Shown: positions 7,522 through 16,732, counted from the stretch's first letter. The stretch: 64,000 nt of DNA from MED-G105 sp039819085 (GCA_039819085.1 JBCBSQ010000004.1:115043-179042), one strand, 5' to 3'. Numbers and translations are program-made. Notes: a model not told the origin generated them from the letters alone.

Positions 7522-9420
7522 ATGGATAGCCTTTCCATGGAGACCCTCATTGCAATGACGGCCTCCTCGCCCCTTCAGATGTGGGCGACCTTCGCTGTCA
7601 TCGCCGCGACCGTCGTCGCCTTCGCGCTCGACCGCTACTCGATCGATCTCATCTCAGCGGCCAGTCTTTCGGCGCTTCTCGTCCTCTTTATCCTATGGCC
7701 GATGACGCCGGAGGATATCGGCGCGGACGCTTTTGACTACCAGGACCTCCTCGCCGGCTTCGCCAGCCCCGCGCTCTTCGCAATTATCGGTCTTCTGATC
7801 ATAGGCCAGGGGCTCTTTCAGTCAGGCGCCCTTGAGTACCCGACCGAGCGGATGCTCATGCAATACGACAAGCGCCCTTTGACGACGACGGCGATTGTCT
7901 TCGTATTCGTGATGGCGATCAGCGCGTTTCTCAATAATACGCCCGTCGTCGTGATGTTCATTCCGATCATCGCCGCAATGGCCAGCCAGCGCAAAACGCC
8001 TGCGTCCCGGCTGATGATGCCGCTTTCTTTCCTGTCGATCTTTGGCGGCATGACGACCGTCATCGGATCATCGACCAACATGCTCGCGGTGCAGTCCTAT
8101 CGCGACACTGTCCCTGGCGGCGACATCGCTTTTTTCGAACTGACCCCGCTGGGGCTGGTGCTGGCCGGCGTCGGCGTCATCTACATGGCGACGGTCGGAC
8201 GACGGCTCCTGCCGAGGCGCATTGACCCCGGCGAGGCGCGCAAGGCGGTGCGCGAAGGCAAGCAGTTCGTCGCGCAGCTGGAGGTTCGCAGGGGCGACGC
8301 GCTGATCGGAGCCAAACCCGTTGCAGGCTTCTTCACCGACCTCCCAAATGTTACTGTGCGGATGATACAGCGGCGAACGCAGGCCATATTGCCGCCCTAT
8401 GACGATGTGACGCTCGCCGCCGGCGACGTCCTGATCGTCGCGGCGACGCGCGCCGCGCTCACCAGCGTTCTGAAAAACAAGCCCGAATTGCTGGACGGCG
8501 CGGCGACGGAAATTCCCCTGTCCGAAGACGACGACACCCCGAAACCGCGGGCCCAACTGACCCTCGCGGAAGCGATCGTCGCGCCCGGCAGCCGCATGAT
8601 CGGCCGCACCATCGGCCAGATAGGCTTCCACTATCAAACGCGCTGCGTCATTCTTGGCGTTGAACGCCGCAGCCGGATGATGCGCACTCAGATGAATACG
8701 CTGCGGCTGGAGGCGGGCGATGTTCTCCTCATTCTTGGCGACATCAATGACGTGCGCGCGCTGCGGTCCGAACGCGACATATTGATGCTCGAAGGCTCTG
8801 TGGAGGGCCTTCCCGACCCGCGAAATGCGCGGATCTGCCTCGCCGTCTTCGCTGGCGTCGTCGCGGCGGCCGCATCGGGCTTTGCGCCCATCGCGGCGGC
8901 GGCGGTCATCGGGGCGAGCATTATTGTGGCGACGGGCTGCCTCAATGTCCGCCAGGCCGCCCGGGCGGTCGACAGACGCATTTACCTCTTGATCGGCGCC
9001 TCGCTCGCCATGGGGGCGGCGCTTGAAAACACCGGCGGCGCGCATCTGATCGGCGAAGCCGTGGCGACGGCGAGCGCCGGGTTCGGGCCGGTGTTCATGA
9101 TGTCCGCCTTCTTCATTGTCTGCGCCGCGATCACCAACGTCCTGTCCAACAACGCGACCGCGGTCCTGTTCGCGCCCATCGCCGTGAACGCGGCGACCGC
9201 CGCCGGGATTGATCCGCACGCGCTCGTCCTGACCGTGATCTTCGGCGCAAATTGCTCCTTCGCGACGCCCGTCGCCTATCAGACGAACCTCCTCGTGCTG
9301 ACGCCCGGCCAGTACACCTATCGAGATTTTCTTATCGTCGGCGGACCCCTGATAATCGTTCTCTGGATCGCATTTACCCTGATTGCGCCTGCCTACTTCA
9401 GGGCCACGGGCCTGCTTTAA
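7522..9420 (+). CDS. SLC13 (DASS/CitMHS-like) permease with two TrkA-C domains
   Basis: The 632-residue protein has the layout of large SLC13-type anion/Na+ symporters. An N-terminal half of about six helices contains the 'NNTPVVVMFIPI' and 'GSSTNMLAV' family motifs. A soluble middle (about 240-440) holds two TrkA-C (RCK_C) modules. A C-terminal half carries the repeat motif 'SNNATAVLFAPI' and 'FATPVAYQTNLLV'. Relatives import dicarboxylates, sulfate or other anions with sodium; specificity is unknown. The start at 7522 could instead be Met6. No transport partner is needed or seen. Confidence 0.88.
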   Translation: MDSLSMETLIAMTASSPLQMWATFAVIAATVVAFALDRYSIDLISAASLSALLVLFILWPMTPEDIGADAFDYQDLLAGFASPALFAIIGLLIIGQGLFQSGALEYPTERMLMQYDKRPLTTTAIVFVFVMAISAFLNNTPVVVMFIPIIAAMASQRKTPASRLMMPLSFLSIFGGMTTVIGSSTNMLAVQSYRDTVPGGDIAFFELTPLGLVLAGVGVIYMATVGRRLLPRRIDPGEARKAVREGKQFVAQLEVRRGDALIGAKPVAGFFTDLPNVTVRMIQRRTQAILPPYDDVTLAAGDVLIVAATRAALTSVLKNKPELLDGAATEIPLSEDDDTPKPRAQLTLAEAIVAPGSRMIGRTIGQIGFHYQTRCVILGVERRSRMMRTQMNTLRLEAGDVLLILGDINDVRALRSERDILMLEGSVEGLPDPRNARICLAVFAGVVAAAASGFAPIAAAAVIGASIIVATGCLNVRQAARAVDRRIYLLIGASLAMGAALENTGGAHLIGEAVATASAGFGPVFMMSAFFIVCAAITNVLSNNATAVLFAPIAVNAATAAGIDPHALVLTVIFGANCSFATPVAYQTNLLVLTPGQYTYRDFLIVGGPLIIVLWIAFTLIAPAYFRATGLL

Positions 9421-9701
9421 GGTTCCATCAAGCCTGCCGCCTAGCGGTTCCTTCACCCATGCGCGCCATAGTCGGCGGTCCGATGGCGGTCGCGCAAGGC
9501 GTTGTCCGGCCGCCGCCGGGCGACGCGAAGCGCGCTCAGTGCGGGTTCCTGCCGGGGGTACGAGGCTTGCAACTAAACACATTTCCAACTGACCGCCGCC
9601 AGCGCGCCTGGCCGCGCGGGCGGCGCGTCCCTGCGCCCGACAATGGGGTCATTGCCGAGCCGGCGAGACGTCGCTAAGATTCACGTTCATAGGACGGACG
9701 G

Positions 9702-10454
9702 ATGCGAAACGAAGATTTATCAAGAGAACTCGGCGTCGACGGCGGCGATTTTTTCATCACCGCGCCCGCGCCCTGCCCGTATCTGGAGGGCCGGCTCGAA
9801 CGCAAGGTGTTCTCTTACCTTTCCGGGCCGAACGCGCCGACGGCCAACAGCGTTTTGTCGCAGCGCGGCTTCCGGCGCTCACAGAACATCATTTACCTGC
9901 CGGCGTGCGATCGCTGCTCGGCCTGCTCTGCGGTCAGGATCGTCGCGCCGGGCTTCACGCTGTCGAAGTCCCGCCGCCGGATACTGAACAAGAACGCCGA
10001 CATTATCCGCCGGGTCCGCACGCCGCGCGCGACAAGCGAGCAGTTCTCCGTCCTTCGGGGGTACCTCGACAGCCGTCACGCCGATGGCGGCATGGCCGAC
10101 ATGACCGTCCTTGATTACGCCTCCATGGTGGAGGAAACGTCCGTAGACACCATGCTGGTTGAGTATGCGGTCCCCGACGGCGAAGGCGGAGAACGGATCA
10201 TCGCGTGCGCCCTCACCGACCGGCTCGCCGATGGACTGTCAATGGTCTACTCGTTTTTTGATCCGGATGACGCGCACCGCAGCCTCGGCGCCTATATGAT
10301 CATCGACCATGTGGCGATGGCGCTCGAATTGCAGGCGCGCCACGTCTATCTCGGGTATTGGGTGCCCGGCTCGCCGAAGATGGACTACAAGAAGAAATTT
10401 GCGCCGCTGGAGCGATTGACCTCCGAGGGCTGGCGCGCCTTTGACGGCGACTGA
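9702..10454 (+). CDS. bpt: Aspartate/glutamate leucyltransferase (Bpt)
   Basis: The 250-residue protein matches bacterial Bpt / arginyltransferase-family enzymes, which move Leu from Leu-tRNA to N-terminal Asp or Glu of proteins and so mark them for ClpAP through the N-end rule. Visible motifs: 'CPYLEGRLERK' near residue 25, 'FRRSQNIIYLPACDRCSACSAVRI' with clustered cysteines near 60-80, 'YSFFDPDD' and 'LGYWVPGSPKMDYKKKF' near the end. Length is usual. The gene stands alone; about 280 bp upstream shows no feature. Confidence 0.93.
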   Translation: MRNEDLSRELGVDGGDFFITAPAPCPYLEGRLERKVFSYLSGPNAPTANSVLSQRGFRRSQNIIYLPACDRCSACSAVRIVAPGFTLSKSRRRILNKNADIIRRVRTPRATSEQFSVLRGYLDSRHADGGMADMTVLDYASMVEETSVDTMLVEYAVPDGEGGERIIACALTDRLADGLSMVYSFFDPDDAHRSLGAYMIIDHVAMALELQARHVYLGYWVPGSPKMDYKKKFAPLERLTSEGWRAFDGD

Positions 10455-10599
10455 ATTCAACCCATCGCGTCCGCAATCGCATCAACGCGCGTCATTCACT
10501 CTTTTCATCGGCGCGGCGGCGACGTAACCCTTGAGGCCCAACTACAAGGACGGCCCGCATAAGGCCGCCATCGTTTCGGAAACGCTGCAGGGGCCCTTG

Positions 10600-11721
10600 A
10601 TGATTGACCGACGGCGACTGATTTCTGGCGGCGCAGTGACTGGCGCGGCCGGGCTCGCCGCGGGCTGCGACTGCGGACCTGCGGTCGACCTCGCCGGCGT
10701 CTCCCCTGGCGGCATTCAACCACGTGAACTCCGCATGGTGACCACCTGGCCGAAGGATTTCCCGGGCCTTGGGACGATGGCGGAGCGCACAGCGCAGTTC
10801 ATCACCGAGATGAGCGGCGGCGCCTTGCGCGTCACGGTCTACGCCGCGGGCGAACTCGTCAGCGCCTTTGAAAGTTTTGACGCCGTCTCCACCGGCGCGG
10901 CGGACCTTTATCACGGCGCGGAATATTACTGGGTCGGCAAGTCGCAAGCTTATCCCTTCTTTACGGCCGTCCCCTTCGGGATGACGTCGACCGAGATCAT
11001 GGCGTGGTGCGAGTTCGGCGGCGGCCAGGCGCTGTGGGACGAACTCGCGGCCGGCTTCAACATCAAGCCGTTCATCGCCGGCAATACCGGCCATCAGATG
11101 GGCGGCTGGTTCAAGCAGCCGTTTGACAATCTTGAAGATTTGCGCGGACGAATCATCCGCATGCCGGGCATTGGCGGGGAAGTCCTCCGCCGCGTCGGCG
11201 CCTCGGCCGTCGCCCTGTCCGGCGGCGAGATCTACCAGGCGCTTCAGTCGGGGGCGATCGACGGCACCGAATGGGTCGGCCCCTGGAATGACCTCGCCTT
11301 CGGGTTCTATCGCGAGGCGAAATACTACTACTGGCCGGGCTTCCATGAGCCCGGCGCGCAACTGGGCGTCGGCGTCAATCTCGACCTCTGGAATGGCCTG
11401 ACGCTTCAAGAGAAATCGATCATCGAAGGGGCCTGCCAGCGCGCCAATCATCTTTCGATCGCCGAGTACGGACATTTCAACGGGATTGGCCTCGAACAAC
11501 TCGTCAACGAACATGGCGTCGAACTGCGCGAGACCCCGCCGGACGTGATGGAGGCCCTCGCCCGCGAGACCAAGACCGTTCTGGAGGATATCGCCAAGAC
11601 GGACGATATCTCGCGGCGAATCTTCGAAAGCTATCGCGACGCCATCAAGCGCTCCGGGGAGTGGAGCCGCATTTCCGACGAAGCCTATATGGCGACGCGC
11701 CGCCGCGTCTTTGAGCTTTAG
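10600..11721 (+). CDS. TRAP transporter substrate-binding protein (COG4663, TakP/FcbT1-like) with Tat-lipoprotein signal
   Basis: From the ATG at 10600 the protein has 373 residues. It begins 'MIDRRRLISGGAVTGAAGL' and then 'AAGC', which combines a twin-arginine motif with a lipobox, so it is likely exported by Tat and lipid-anchored. The DctP domain starts 'TTWPKDFPGLGTMAER' and includes 'YAAGELV', 'YQALQSGAIDGTEWVGPW', the pattern of the mannitol/chloroaromatic class whose studied member TakP binds alpha-keto acids. GCAGGGG lies upstream of the ATG; the longer frame to 10531 would bury the signal. First gene of a three-gene TRAP operon. Confidence 0.9.
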   Translation: MIDRRRLISGGAVTGAAGLAAGCDCGPAVDLAGVSPGGIQPRELRMVTTWPKDFPGLGTMAERTAQFITEMSGGALRVTVYAAGELVSAFESFDAVSTGAADLYHGAEYYWVGKSQAYPFFTAVPFGMTSTEIMAWCEFGGGQALWDELAAGFNIKPFIAGNTGHQMGGWFKQPFDNLEDLRGRIIRMPGIGGEVLRRVGASAVALSGGEIYQALQSGAIDGTEWVGPWNDLAFGFYREAKYYYWPGFHEPGAQLGVGVNLDLWNGLTLQEKSIIEGACQRANHLSIAEYGHFNGIGLEQLVNEHGVELRETPPDVMEALARETKTVLEDIAKTDDISRRIFESYRDAIKRSGEWSRISDEAYMATRRRVFEL

Positions 11722-11733
11722 GGACGCACGGGT

Positions 11734-12540
11734 ATGCTGACGACGATCGGCGAAGTCCTGATGCTGACGCTCTGGTGCGTCGTGGCGCCGACCTTGATCG
11801 TTCCCATTGGCGCCATGGTCTCGGATCGAAGTCGCATCGCAAGTGCGGTGCTGCCTTTCCCCCTTTCGTTGACCGTAGTTTTTGCGTTCTTGCTCTTTTC
11901 GCATCTGGCGGTTGATCTGCGCCGACCAGACGTCAATCCGTACGCATTCTTCTTGCTGCTGATAACCCTTTGCCTGATTTGTGCGACGGGAGCGAAGTGG
12001 GGTGCGGATAGGATTGCCCAGTCAATCGATGGCTTGTTGCGCCCCATCGTCACCGCCATTGGCAAGGCGACGGGACTCTTCGTGCTGGCGATGGCGCTTA
12101 TTCAGTTCACGGTCGTCGTCCTGCGCTACGTGTTCGGATGGAATTCCATCCTGCTGCAGGAGAGCGTCACCTACCTCCACGGCGGTACGTTCCTGCTCGC
12201 CGCCGGCTACGCGCTGCTGACCAATGACCATGTCAGAGTTGATATCTTCTACGGATCGGCGTCACCGCGCCGCCGCGCAATAATTGATCTCTTCGGCTGT
12301 TATGTCTTCCTCTTTCCGTTCTGCCTCCTGACGATCGCCATGTCGGCGCCATACGTCGCCAATAGCTGGGCGGCGCTCGAAGGGTCGACGGAGCAATCCG
12401 GCATCCAGGCGGTCTTTCTGCTGAAATCGCTCATCCCGGCGTTCGCGGTCCTCCTCCTCGCGGCCGGTTTCATCATCGCGACGGACGCGGCCCGAACCAT
12501 TCGCGACACGAAACCCGCCCCAAAAGAGGCGACCGCCTGA
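11734..12540 (+). CDS. TRAP transporter small permease (DctQ) with an extra N-terminal membrane region
   Basis: The C-terminal 170 residues form a standard four-helix DctQ subunit ('VLRYVFGWNSILLQESVTYLHGG', 'NDHVRVDIFYGSASPRRRAIID'). About 95 residues before it carry three further hydrophobic helices not found in ordinary DctQ proteins of 160-200 residues. The gene follows the receptor by 12 bp and overlaps the dctM-type gene by one base (TGATG), so the three are co-translated. The small permease joins the large one in the inner membrane to import the ligand with sodium. Confidence 0.85.
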   Translation: MLTTIGEVLMLTLWCVVAPTLIVPIGAMVSDRSRIASAVLPFPLSLTVVFAFLLFSHLAVDLRRPDVNPYAFFLLLITLCLICATGAKWGADRIAQSIDGLLRPIVTAIGKATGLFVLAMALIQFTVVVLRYVFGWNSILLQESVTYLHGGTFLLAAGYALLTNDHVRVDIFYGSASPRRRAIIDLFGCYVFLFPFCLLTIAMSAPYVANSWAALEGSTEQSGIQAVFLLKSLIPAFAVLLLAAGFIIATDAARTIRDTKPAPKEATA

Positions 12541-14153
12541 TGGATGCAGGGTCAGGATTTTGCCTCTGCGCCGCGGCCGGCTGGCTCGATGTGATCATGA
12601 TCGCGGCGCTCTGCGGCGCGATCCTGCTCGGCTTTCCCGTCGCCTTCAGCCTCGCCGGCGTCGCCATCATTTTCGCTGTCATCGGCCTCGCGTCCGGCGT
12701 CTTCGACCCCGCCTTCCTCCAGCCCATCCCCCAACGGATCAATGGCGCGGTGATGAACTCGACGCTCATCGCGGTGCCGATGTTCATCCTCATGGGCGTG
12801 ATCCTGGAAAAAGCCAAGATTGCGGAGGAACTGCTGGACGAAATGGCGCGCCTGTTCGGGTCGATGCGCGGCGGGCTCGGGCTCTCCGTCACCATGGTCG
12901 GCGCGCTCCTCGCGGCCTCCACGGGCATTGTCGGCGCGACGGTCGTGACGATGGGCCTCCTCAGCCTGCCAACCATGTTGAAGCGCGGTTATGATCCAGC
13001 GTTCGCGTGCGGATCGATCGCGGCGGCCGGCACGCTCGGCCAGATCATTCCGCCCTCGATCGTTCTCATTCTCCTTGGCGACGTCATCTCCAACGCCTAC
13101 CAGAAGGCGCAGCTTGAGCAGGGCGTCTTCGCGCCGGAGACGATCTCCGTGGGCGACCTTTTCGCCGGCGCGCTTTTCCCGGGCCTCATGCTCGTGGGAC
13201 TTTATCTTCTCTATCAGATCGCCGTCGCGACATTTCAGGGGACGAAGGCGCCAGCCATCCCGCAATCGGAGCTTGGCTCACGCAAAGAAGTCTGGCTTGC
13301 GGCGGCGCGCACACTCCCTGCGCCGCTCCTCCTCATCTTCGCCGTTCTCGGATCAATCCTCGCCGGCGCCGCGACGCCGACAGAAGCGGCGAGCGTCGGC
13401 GCCATCGGCGCGCTCCTCATCGCTGGCGCGCGCCAGCGCGAAGACGGCGCACAATCCTGGGAAGGCCGCGCGATCGCCGCCGCAGCCGCAGCCACTGTCG
13501 CGCTCATCCTGCTGACGTCAAACCTCGACCTTCGGCTCGGTCGCGAAGCGCCAAGCGGGGTGGAGAGCCTCGCCATCTGGATATCTTTCGGCCTGTGCGC
13601 GCTCATTCCGTTAGGGCTTGGCGCCAGCGTCATGCGGCTGTCGCGCGGCGGCGTCTTGTCGGCCGCCGCGGATCAGACGATCCGTGTAACGACCATGGTC
13701 TTCACCATCCTGATCGGCGCTGCGGCGTTCTCGCTCGTCTTCCGGGGCCTCGGCGGCGAAGAGACCGTCCGCGGCGCGCTCGACGCCGCGCCAGGCGGCC
13801 TCGCAGGCGCCGTCATCGCCGTAATGCTGGTGATGTTCGTGCTCGGATTTTTCCTAGACTTTATCGAGATCACCTTCGTCGTCGTGCCGCTCGTGGCCCC
13901 GGCGCTCCTGAAGATGGGCGTCGACCCGGTCTGGCTTGGCGTCATGATGGCGATCAATCTGCAGACGTCGTTCCTGACGCCGCCTTTCGGCTTCGCTCTC
14001 TTCTATCTCCGCGGCGTCGCGCCGGAGGCCGTCAGGACCGCCGACATCTATCGCGGCGCGATTCCCTTTATCGCGCTCCAGATCGCAGCCCTCGCCGCGC
14101 TCACCGCCTTCCCGGCGATCGCCACCTGGCTGCCGTCGGCGCTCTATGATTGA
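12540..14153 (+). CDS. TRAP transporter large permease (DctM)
   Basis: The 537-residue inner-membrane protein has about 14 hydrophobic segments and the DctM motifs: 'ALCGAILLGFPVAFSLAG', 'VPMFILMGVILEKAKIAEELL', 'ASTGIVGATVVTMGLLSLPTM', 'LGQIIPPSIVLILLGDV', and 'FLDFIEITFVVVPLV', 'INLQTSFLTPPFGFALFYLRG'. It is about 100 residues longer than the common 430-residue type because of a central insert (about 255-385), as in the COG4664 class. It forms the ion-coupled channel of the TRAP system. Its stop overlaps that of the convergent J-domain gene by 10 bp. Confidence 0.92.
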   Translation: MDAGSGFCLCAAAGWLDVIMIAALCGAILLGFPVAFSLAGVAIIFAVIGLASGVFDPAFLQPIPQRINGAVMNSTLIAVPMFILMGVILEKAKIAEELLDEMARLFGSMRGGLGLSVTMVGALLAASTGIVGATVVTMGLLSLPTMLKRGYDPAFACGSIAAAGTLGQIIPPSIVLILLGDVISNAYQKAQLEQGVFAPETISVGDLFAGALFPGLMLVGLYLLYQIAVATFQGTKAPAIPQSELGSRKEVWLAAARTLPAPLLLIFAVLGSILAGAATPTEAASVGAIGALLIAGARQREDGAQSWEGRAIAAAAAATVALILLTSNLDLRLGREAPSGVESLAIWISFGLCALIPLGLGASVMRLSRGGVLSAAADQTIRVTTMVFTILIGAAAFSLVFRGLGGEETVRGALDAAPGGLAGAVIAVMLVMFVLGFFLDFIEITFVVVPLVAPALLKMGVDPVWLGVMMAINLQTSFLTPPFGFALFYLRGVAPEAVRTADIYRGAIPFIALQIAALAALTAFPAIATWLPSALYD

Positions 14154-14743
14154 GCAGCGCCGTTCTCGTCAGGCTGCGGATCTTCATCAGGGGGATTCGG
14201 CTCATCTTCGACAGGCTGCTCAGCTATGCGCGTTTCAGTTTCCGCCTTCCGGGCGAGCCTGTCGCGCGCGGCGTTGATCTGCGCGGCGAGATAGTCGTTT
14301 CCACCCTGATCAGGATGAAGCCGCGCGATCAGTCGCTTGTGCGCCGCCTTGACCTCGTCGGCGCTCGCGCCGGGCTCAACGCCCAGGATCGACGCGGCCT
14401 CGGCGTCTGAGCGCACGCTCGTCGTCGCAGCCGCGCCGCCGGCCGCATTCTCAGCGTATTCATCAGCACCCCGCAAATCGTCGCGAACCGTTCGCTCCCG
14501 CCAGATTTCAATGGCGGTCACGCCGCCGGCGGCGAGCAGGATCATCAGGGCGACGGGAAAGAGCTTCGCCGCAAAGAGAACAGCCGCAAGACCGAGCCAG
14601 GCGGCGAGCTTCAAAAGCGTTACCGTCCGGACGCCAACAATCTCCGCCTTGGCGCCGTCGTCGCCGCTCCGCGCGGACTGTAAGAGCGCGAGCCCCGCGA
14701 CCGCAATCGCGCCAAGCAACGCTATCGCGCCAATTAGCCCCAT
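14144..14743 (-). CDS. Membrane-anchored J-domain protein
   Basis: From the ATG at 14743 (AAAGGCGG upstream) the protein has 199 residues: one N-terminal hydrophobic helix, a polar stretch, two close hydrophobic segments near residues 50-85, and a C-terminal J domain with the HPD motif in 'RLHPDQGGNDYLAAQINAARD'. The acidic/proline tail follows. J-domain proteins stimulate Hsp70 (DnaK) ATPase; membrane-bound forms of this layout resemble mitochondrial TIM14 and are common in alphaproteobacteria. Client unknown. Convergent overlap with dctM. Confidence 0.82.
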   Translation of the reverse strand: MGLIGAIALLGAIAVAGLALLQSARSGDDGAKAEIVGVRTVTLLKLAAWLGLAAVLFAAKLFPVALMILLAAGGVTAIEIWRERTVRDDLRGADEYAENAAGGAAATTSVRSDAEAASILGVEPGASADEVKAAHKRLIARLHPDQGGNDYLAAQINAARDRLARKAETETRIAEQPVEDEPNPPDEDPQPDENGAAQS

Positions 14744-14850
14744 GGGACCGCCTTTTCTTCGCGACCAAAAGCTCGATCGACGCGAGCATGCCAGAACCGC
14801 CAATAGCGGGGCAAGGAGCGCAACCTGAATTGCGGTCTAAATGGCGCAGG

Positions 14851-15732
14851 TCAAGCTGCGACGTCGGACTTGTCCGGCGCCTCCTCGCGATACGCAGGGC
14901 TGCGCTCCTGCGGCGCCTCGCGTTCCGCCGCCGGCTTTGGCAGGTTCAAGGTCGCGATCAGCGAACGGATTTCCAGCCGAGCGGTCACGTGGCTCATGGT
15001 GGAGAGCCGGATCGGCGCGTTTTTGCCGCCGAGATCAAGGAGCGTCAGGCCCTTCGGGAAGAGTTCGCGATAGATGACGCGGTCGCCGAACCCCCGCGCC
15101 AATCGAAAGCCGATCCGGGTGGAGAGATCGTCGAGCTTCTCACCCATATGACGCTTGTTGTTCGCCCGTGTGGAGGACAGGCGGTTGCGCATAACGATCC
15201 AGTCAATTCCGCCCTTGACGCCCGACATCGCGCGGCGCTTGCGCGCCTGCCAGACCATCTCGCTGTAAAGGCTCGGTCCCAGCACCTCGCCCGTCTCCGG
15301 ATCAATGCGCGCGAGAAGATCGAAGTCGACAAAACTGTCGTTCAGCGGCGTGACGATCGTGTCGGCGTGCGCGTGAGCGAGCCGCGACAAATGCGTGTCC
15401 GCGCCCGGACAATCGATCACGACGAAATCGCAATGCGCAAGCCGGGAGAACGTCTCCTGCAGCCGCTCCGTCTCTTCGCGCCATGCCTGTTCGCGGCTGT
15501 CGAGGCTTGAGGGATCAACGCGCGGCGTTTCCGGAAAGGCAAGATCCGAGGACATCATTTCAGAAAAGGCGCGACGGTTTTCAAGATATCGCGACAGGCT
15601 GCGTTGGCGCATGTCGAGATCAATCGCGGCGACGCGCGCTCCGCTTTTCAGGAGGGCGACCACGATATGCATAGCGGCGGTGGACTTGCCCGAACCGCCC
15701 TTCTCATTGCCGAGAACGATCACGTGTGTCAC
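14851..15732 (-). CDS. mipZ: Division plane positioning ATPase MipZ
   Basis: The protein (293 residues from the GTG at 15732) is a ParA/MinD-type ATPase with deviant Walker A 'GNEKGGSGKST', Walker B 'FVVIDCPGADTH', and the MipZ-specific 'TPLNDSFVDFDLL', 'WIVMRNRLSSTRANNKR' and 'RVIYRELFPKGLTLLDL' stretches that match Caulobacter MipZ. MipZ binds ParB at the poles and forms a gradient that inhibits FtsZ so that the ring forms at mid-cell. The GTG is chosen by alignment to MipZ and AAAGG ten bases upstream; an ATG at 15750 is possible. The C-terminal tail (about 30 charged residues) is longer than in Caulobacter. A TTAA-N7-TTAA box lies upstream. Confidence 0.92.
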   Translation of the reverse strand: MTHVIVLGNEKGGSGKSTAAMHIVVALLKSGARVAAIDLDMRQRSLSRYLENRRAFSEMMSSDLAFPETPRVDPSSLDSREQAWREETERLQETFSRLAHCDFVVIDCPGADTHLSRLAHAHADTIVTPLNDSFVDFDLLARIDPETGEVLGPSLYSEMVWQARKRRAMSGVKGGIDWIVMRNRLSSTRANNKRHMGEKLDDLSTRIGFRLARGFGDRVIYRELFPKGLTLLDLGGKNAPIRLSTMSHVTARLEIRSLIATLNLPKPAAEREAPQERSPAYREEAPDKSDVAA

Positions 15733-15782
15733 GGCGAGGCGACCTTTCATTTGCGCGCATGCCAATCTGGGACGCCGGGCCC

Positions 15783-15797
15783 TTAACAGCCCGTTAA
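15783..15797. promoter_or_regulatory. CtrA-type binding site (TTAA-N7-TTAA)
   Basis: TTAACAGCCCGTTAA is a perfect match to the full CtrA box, in the 118-bp gap between mipZ (minus) and the PapD-like chaperone gene (plus). It ends about 50 bp upstream of the mipZ GTG and a similar distance from the chaperone GTG, so it could act on either. The assignment rests on the motif alone. Confidence 0.6.
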
Positions 15798-15850
15798 CGC
15801 GCCCAGGTCCAAGCTGCGGCTTCGCTCAGTGTTTCGTTGAGGAGGCTGCC

Positions 15851-16720
15851 GTGATTCTAGCGCGCCGCGCGCCGGGACTGCGTCCGAGCGACCTCGTTCG
15901 TCGCGCCGTCCCGCTCGCCGTCGTTCTCTTTTCGGCTTGCTGCGCCGTCAGCGCAAACGCGCAGCTCCTCGTCGCGCCATTGCGCGCCGTGCTCTCCGCC
16001 GACACGCCCAATGCGACCATCGAAGTCTCCAATCCGTCGGACCGAATCGTTGACGTGCGCGCGGATTGGCTGGATCTCGCGGCGGACATTGATGGGTATC
16101 TCGCGGCCGGCGCCGATGCGCGCGCGCGTTTGAGCGCCGCGCCCTTTCTCAACCTCGAGCCCGCCTCAATGAGGCTGGAGCCGGGCGGCAGGGCGCGCGT
16201 CCAGCTTACGTTGCGCAAGGGCGCTGACATCCCCGCAGGCGAACGGCGATCTCATCTTCTCCTCTCCGCAGCGCCCGCTCGAAGCTCTATTCGACGCGCG
16301 AGCGGCGGGCTTAACGCCGATATCAGTCTGTCGATTTCGCTGCCCGTCCTTGTGCGCGGCGCCGGCGACGTATCATCCGTGCGCGCGCGTTTCGAAGCGA
16401 CGCATCTTGACCGGGACAATGCGGGCGATCTCATGCTCGTCAGCAACATTCAGCGGTCCGGGACCTTTTCCCCTTACGGCGCGCTGATCGCCACATTTGA
16501 ACCGAAGCCGGGCCGCCAGCAAGAAGAGCTTGCGCGGCTTGAGAACGTCGCGGCGCCGATTGATTCCCCCGCAGCCCGGATCCAGCTTCCGCTCGGCGTC
16601 GACGTGCTTCCGGCCGGGACTTTGAAGCTGAGATTCGAAGGGCGCGCGGAATTCGAAGGAAAAACCTTCGCCAGCAAGCGGTTCGACATCGCCCCGCCGC
16701 CGGGAGCGACGTCGGAATAG
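15851..16720 (+). CDS. Periplasmic PapD-like pilus/fimbrial chaperone
   Basis: From the GTG at 15851 (GGAGG about six bases upstream) the protein has 289 residues with a basic, hydrophobic signal peptide ending 'SANAQ'. The N-terminal Ig-like domain carries the PapD pattern: 'LRAVLSADTPNATIEVSNPS', 'LNLEPASMRLEPGG', 'IPAGERRSHLLLSA'. Such chaperones hold pilin or spore-coat-U-type subunits for export through an usher. No usher or pilin gene adjoins, which is unusual. The open frame extends far upstream (to 15395) but that part is antisense to mipZ and is not coding. Confidence 0.75.
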   Translation: MILARRAPGLRPSDLVRRAVPLAVVLFSACCAVSANAQLLVAPLRAVLSADTPNATIEVSNPSDRIVDVRADWLDLAADIDGYLAAGADARARLSAAPFLNLEPASMRLEPGGRARVQLTLRKGADIPAGERRSHLLLSAAPARSSIRRASGGLNADISLSISLPVLVRGAGDVSSVRARFEATHLDRDNAGDLMLVSNIQRSGTFSPYGALIATFEPKPGRQQEELARLENVAAPIDSPAARIQLPLGVDVLPAGTLKLRFEGRAEFEGKTFASKRFDIAPPPGATSE

Positions 16721-16732
16721 CCCGCGGCCAGC

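Noticed and set aside
8068..9588. 506-codon minus-strand open frame
   Set aside because: It is antisense to the SLC13 permease, is Arg/Gly/His-rich and low in hydrophobic pattern; it results from GC-rich codons and has no family.
10492..11904. 470-codon minus-strand open frame
   Set aside because: Shadow of the TRAP receptor gene with skewed composition; the plus-strand frame has clear family motifs.
15395..15850. Upstream extension of the chaperone frame
   Set aside because: Antisense to mipZ; the GTG at 15851 has a strong ribosome site and begins a signal peptide.
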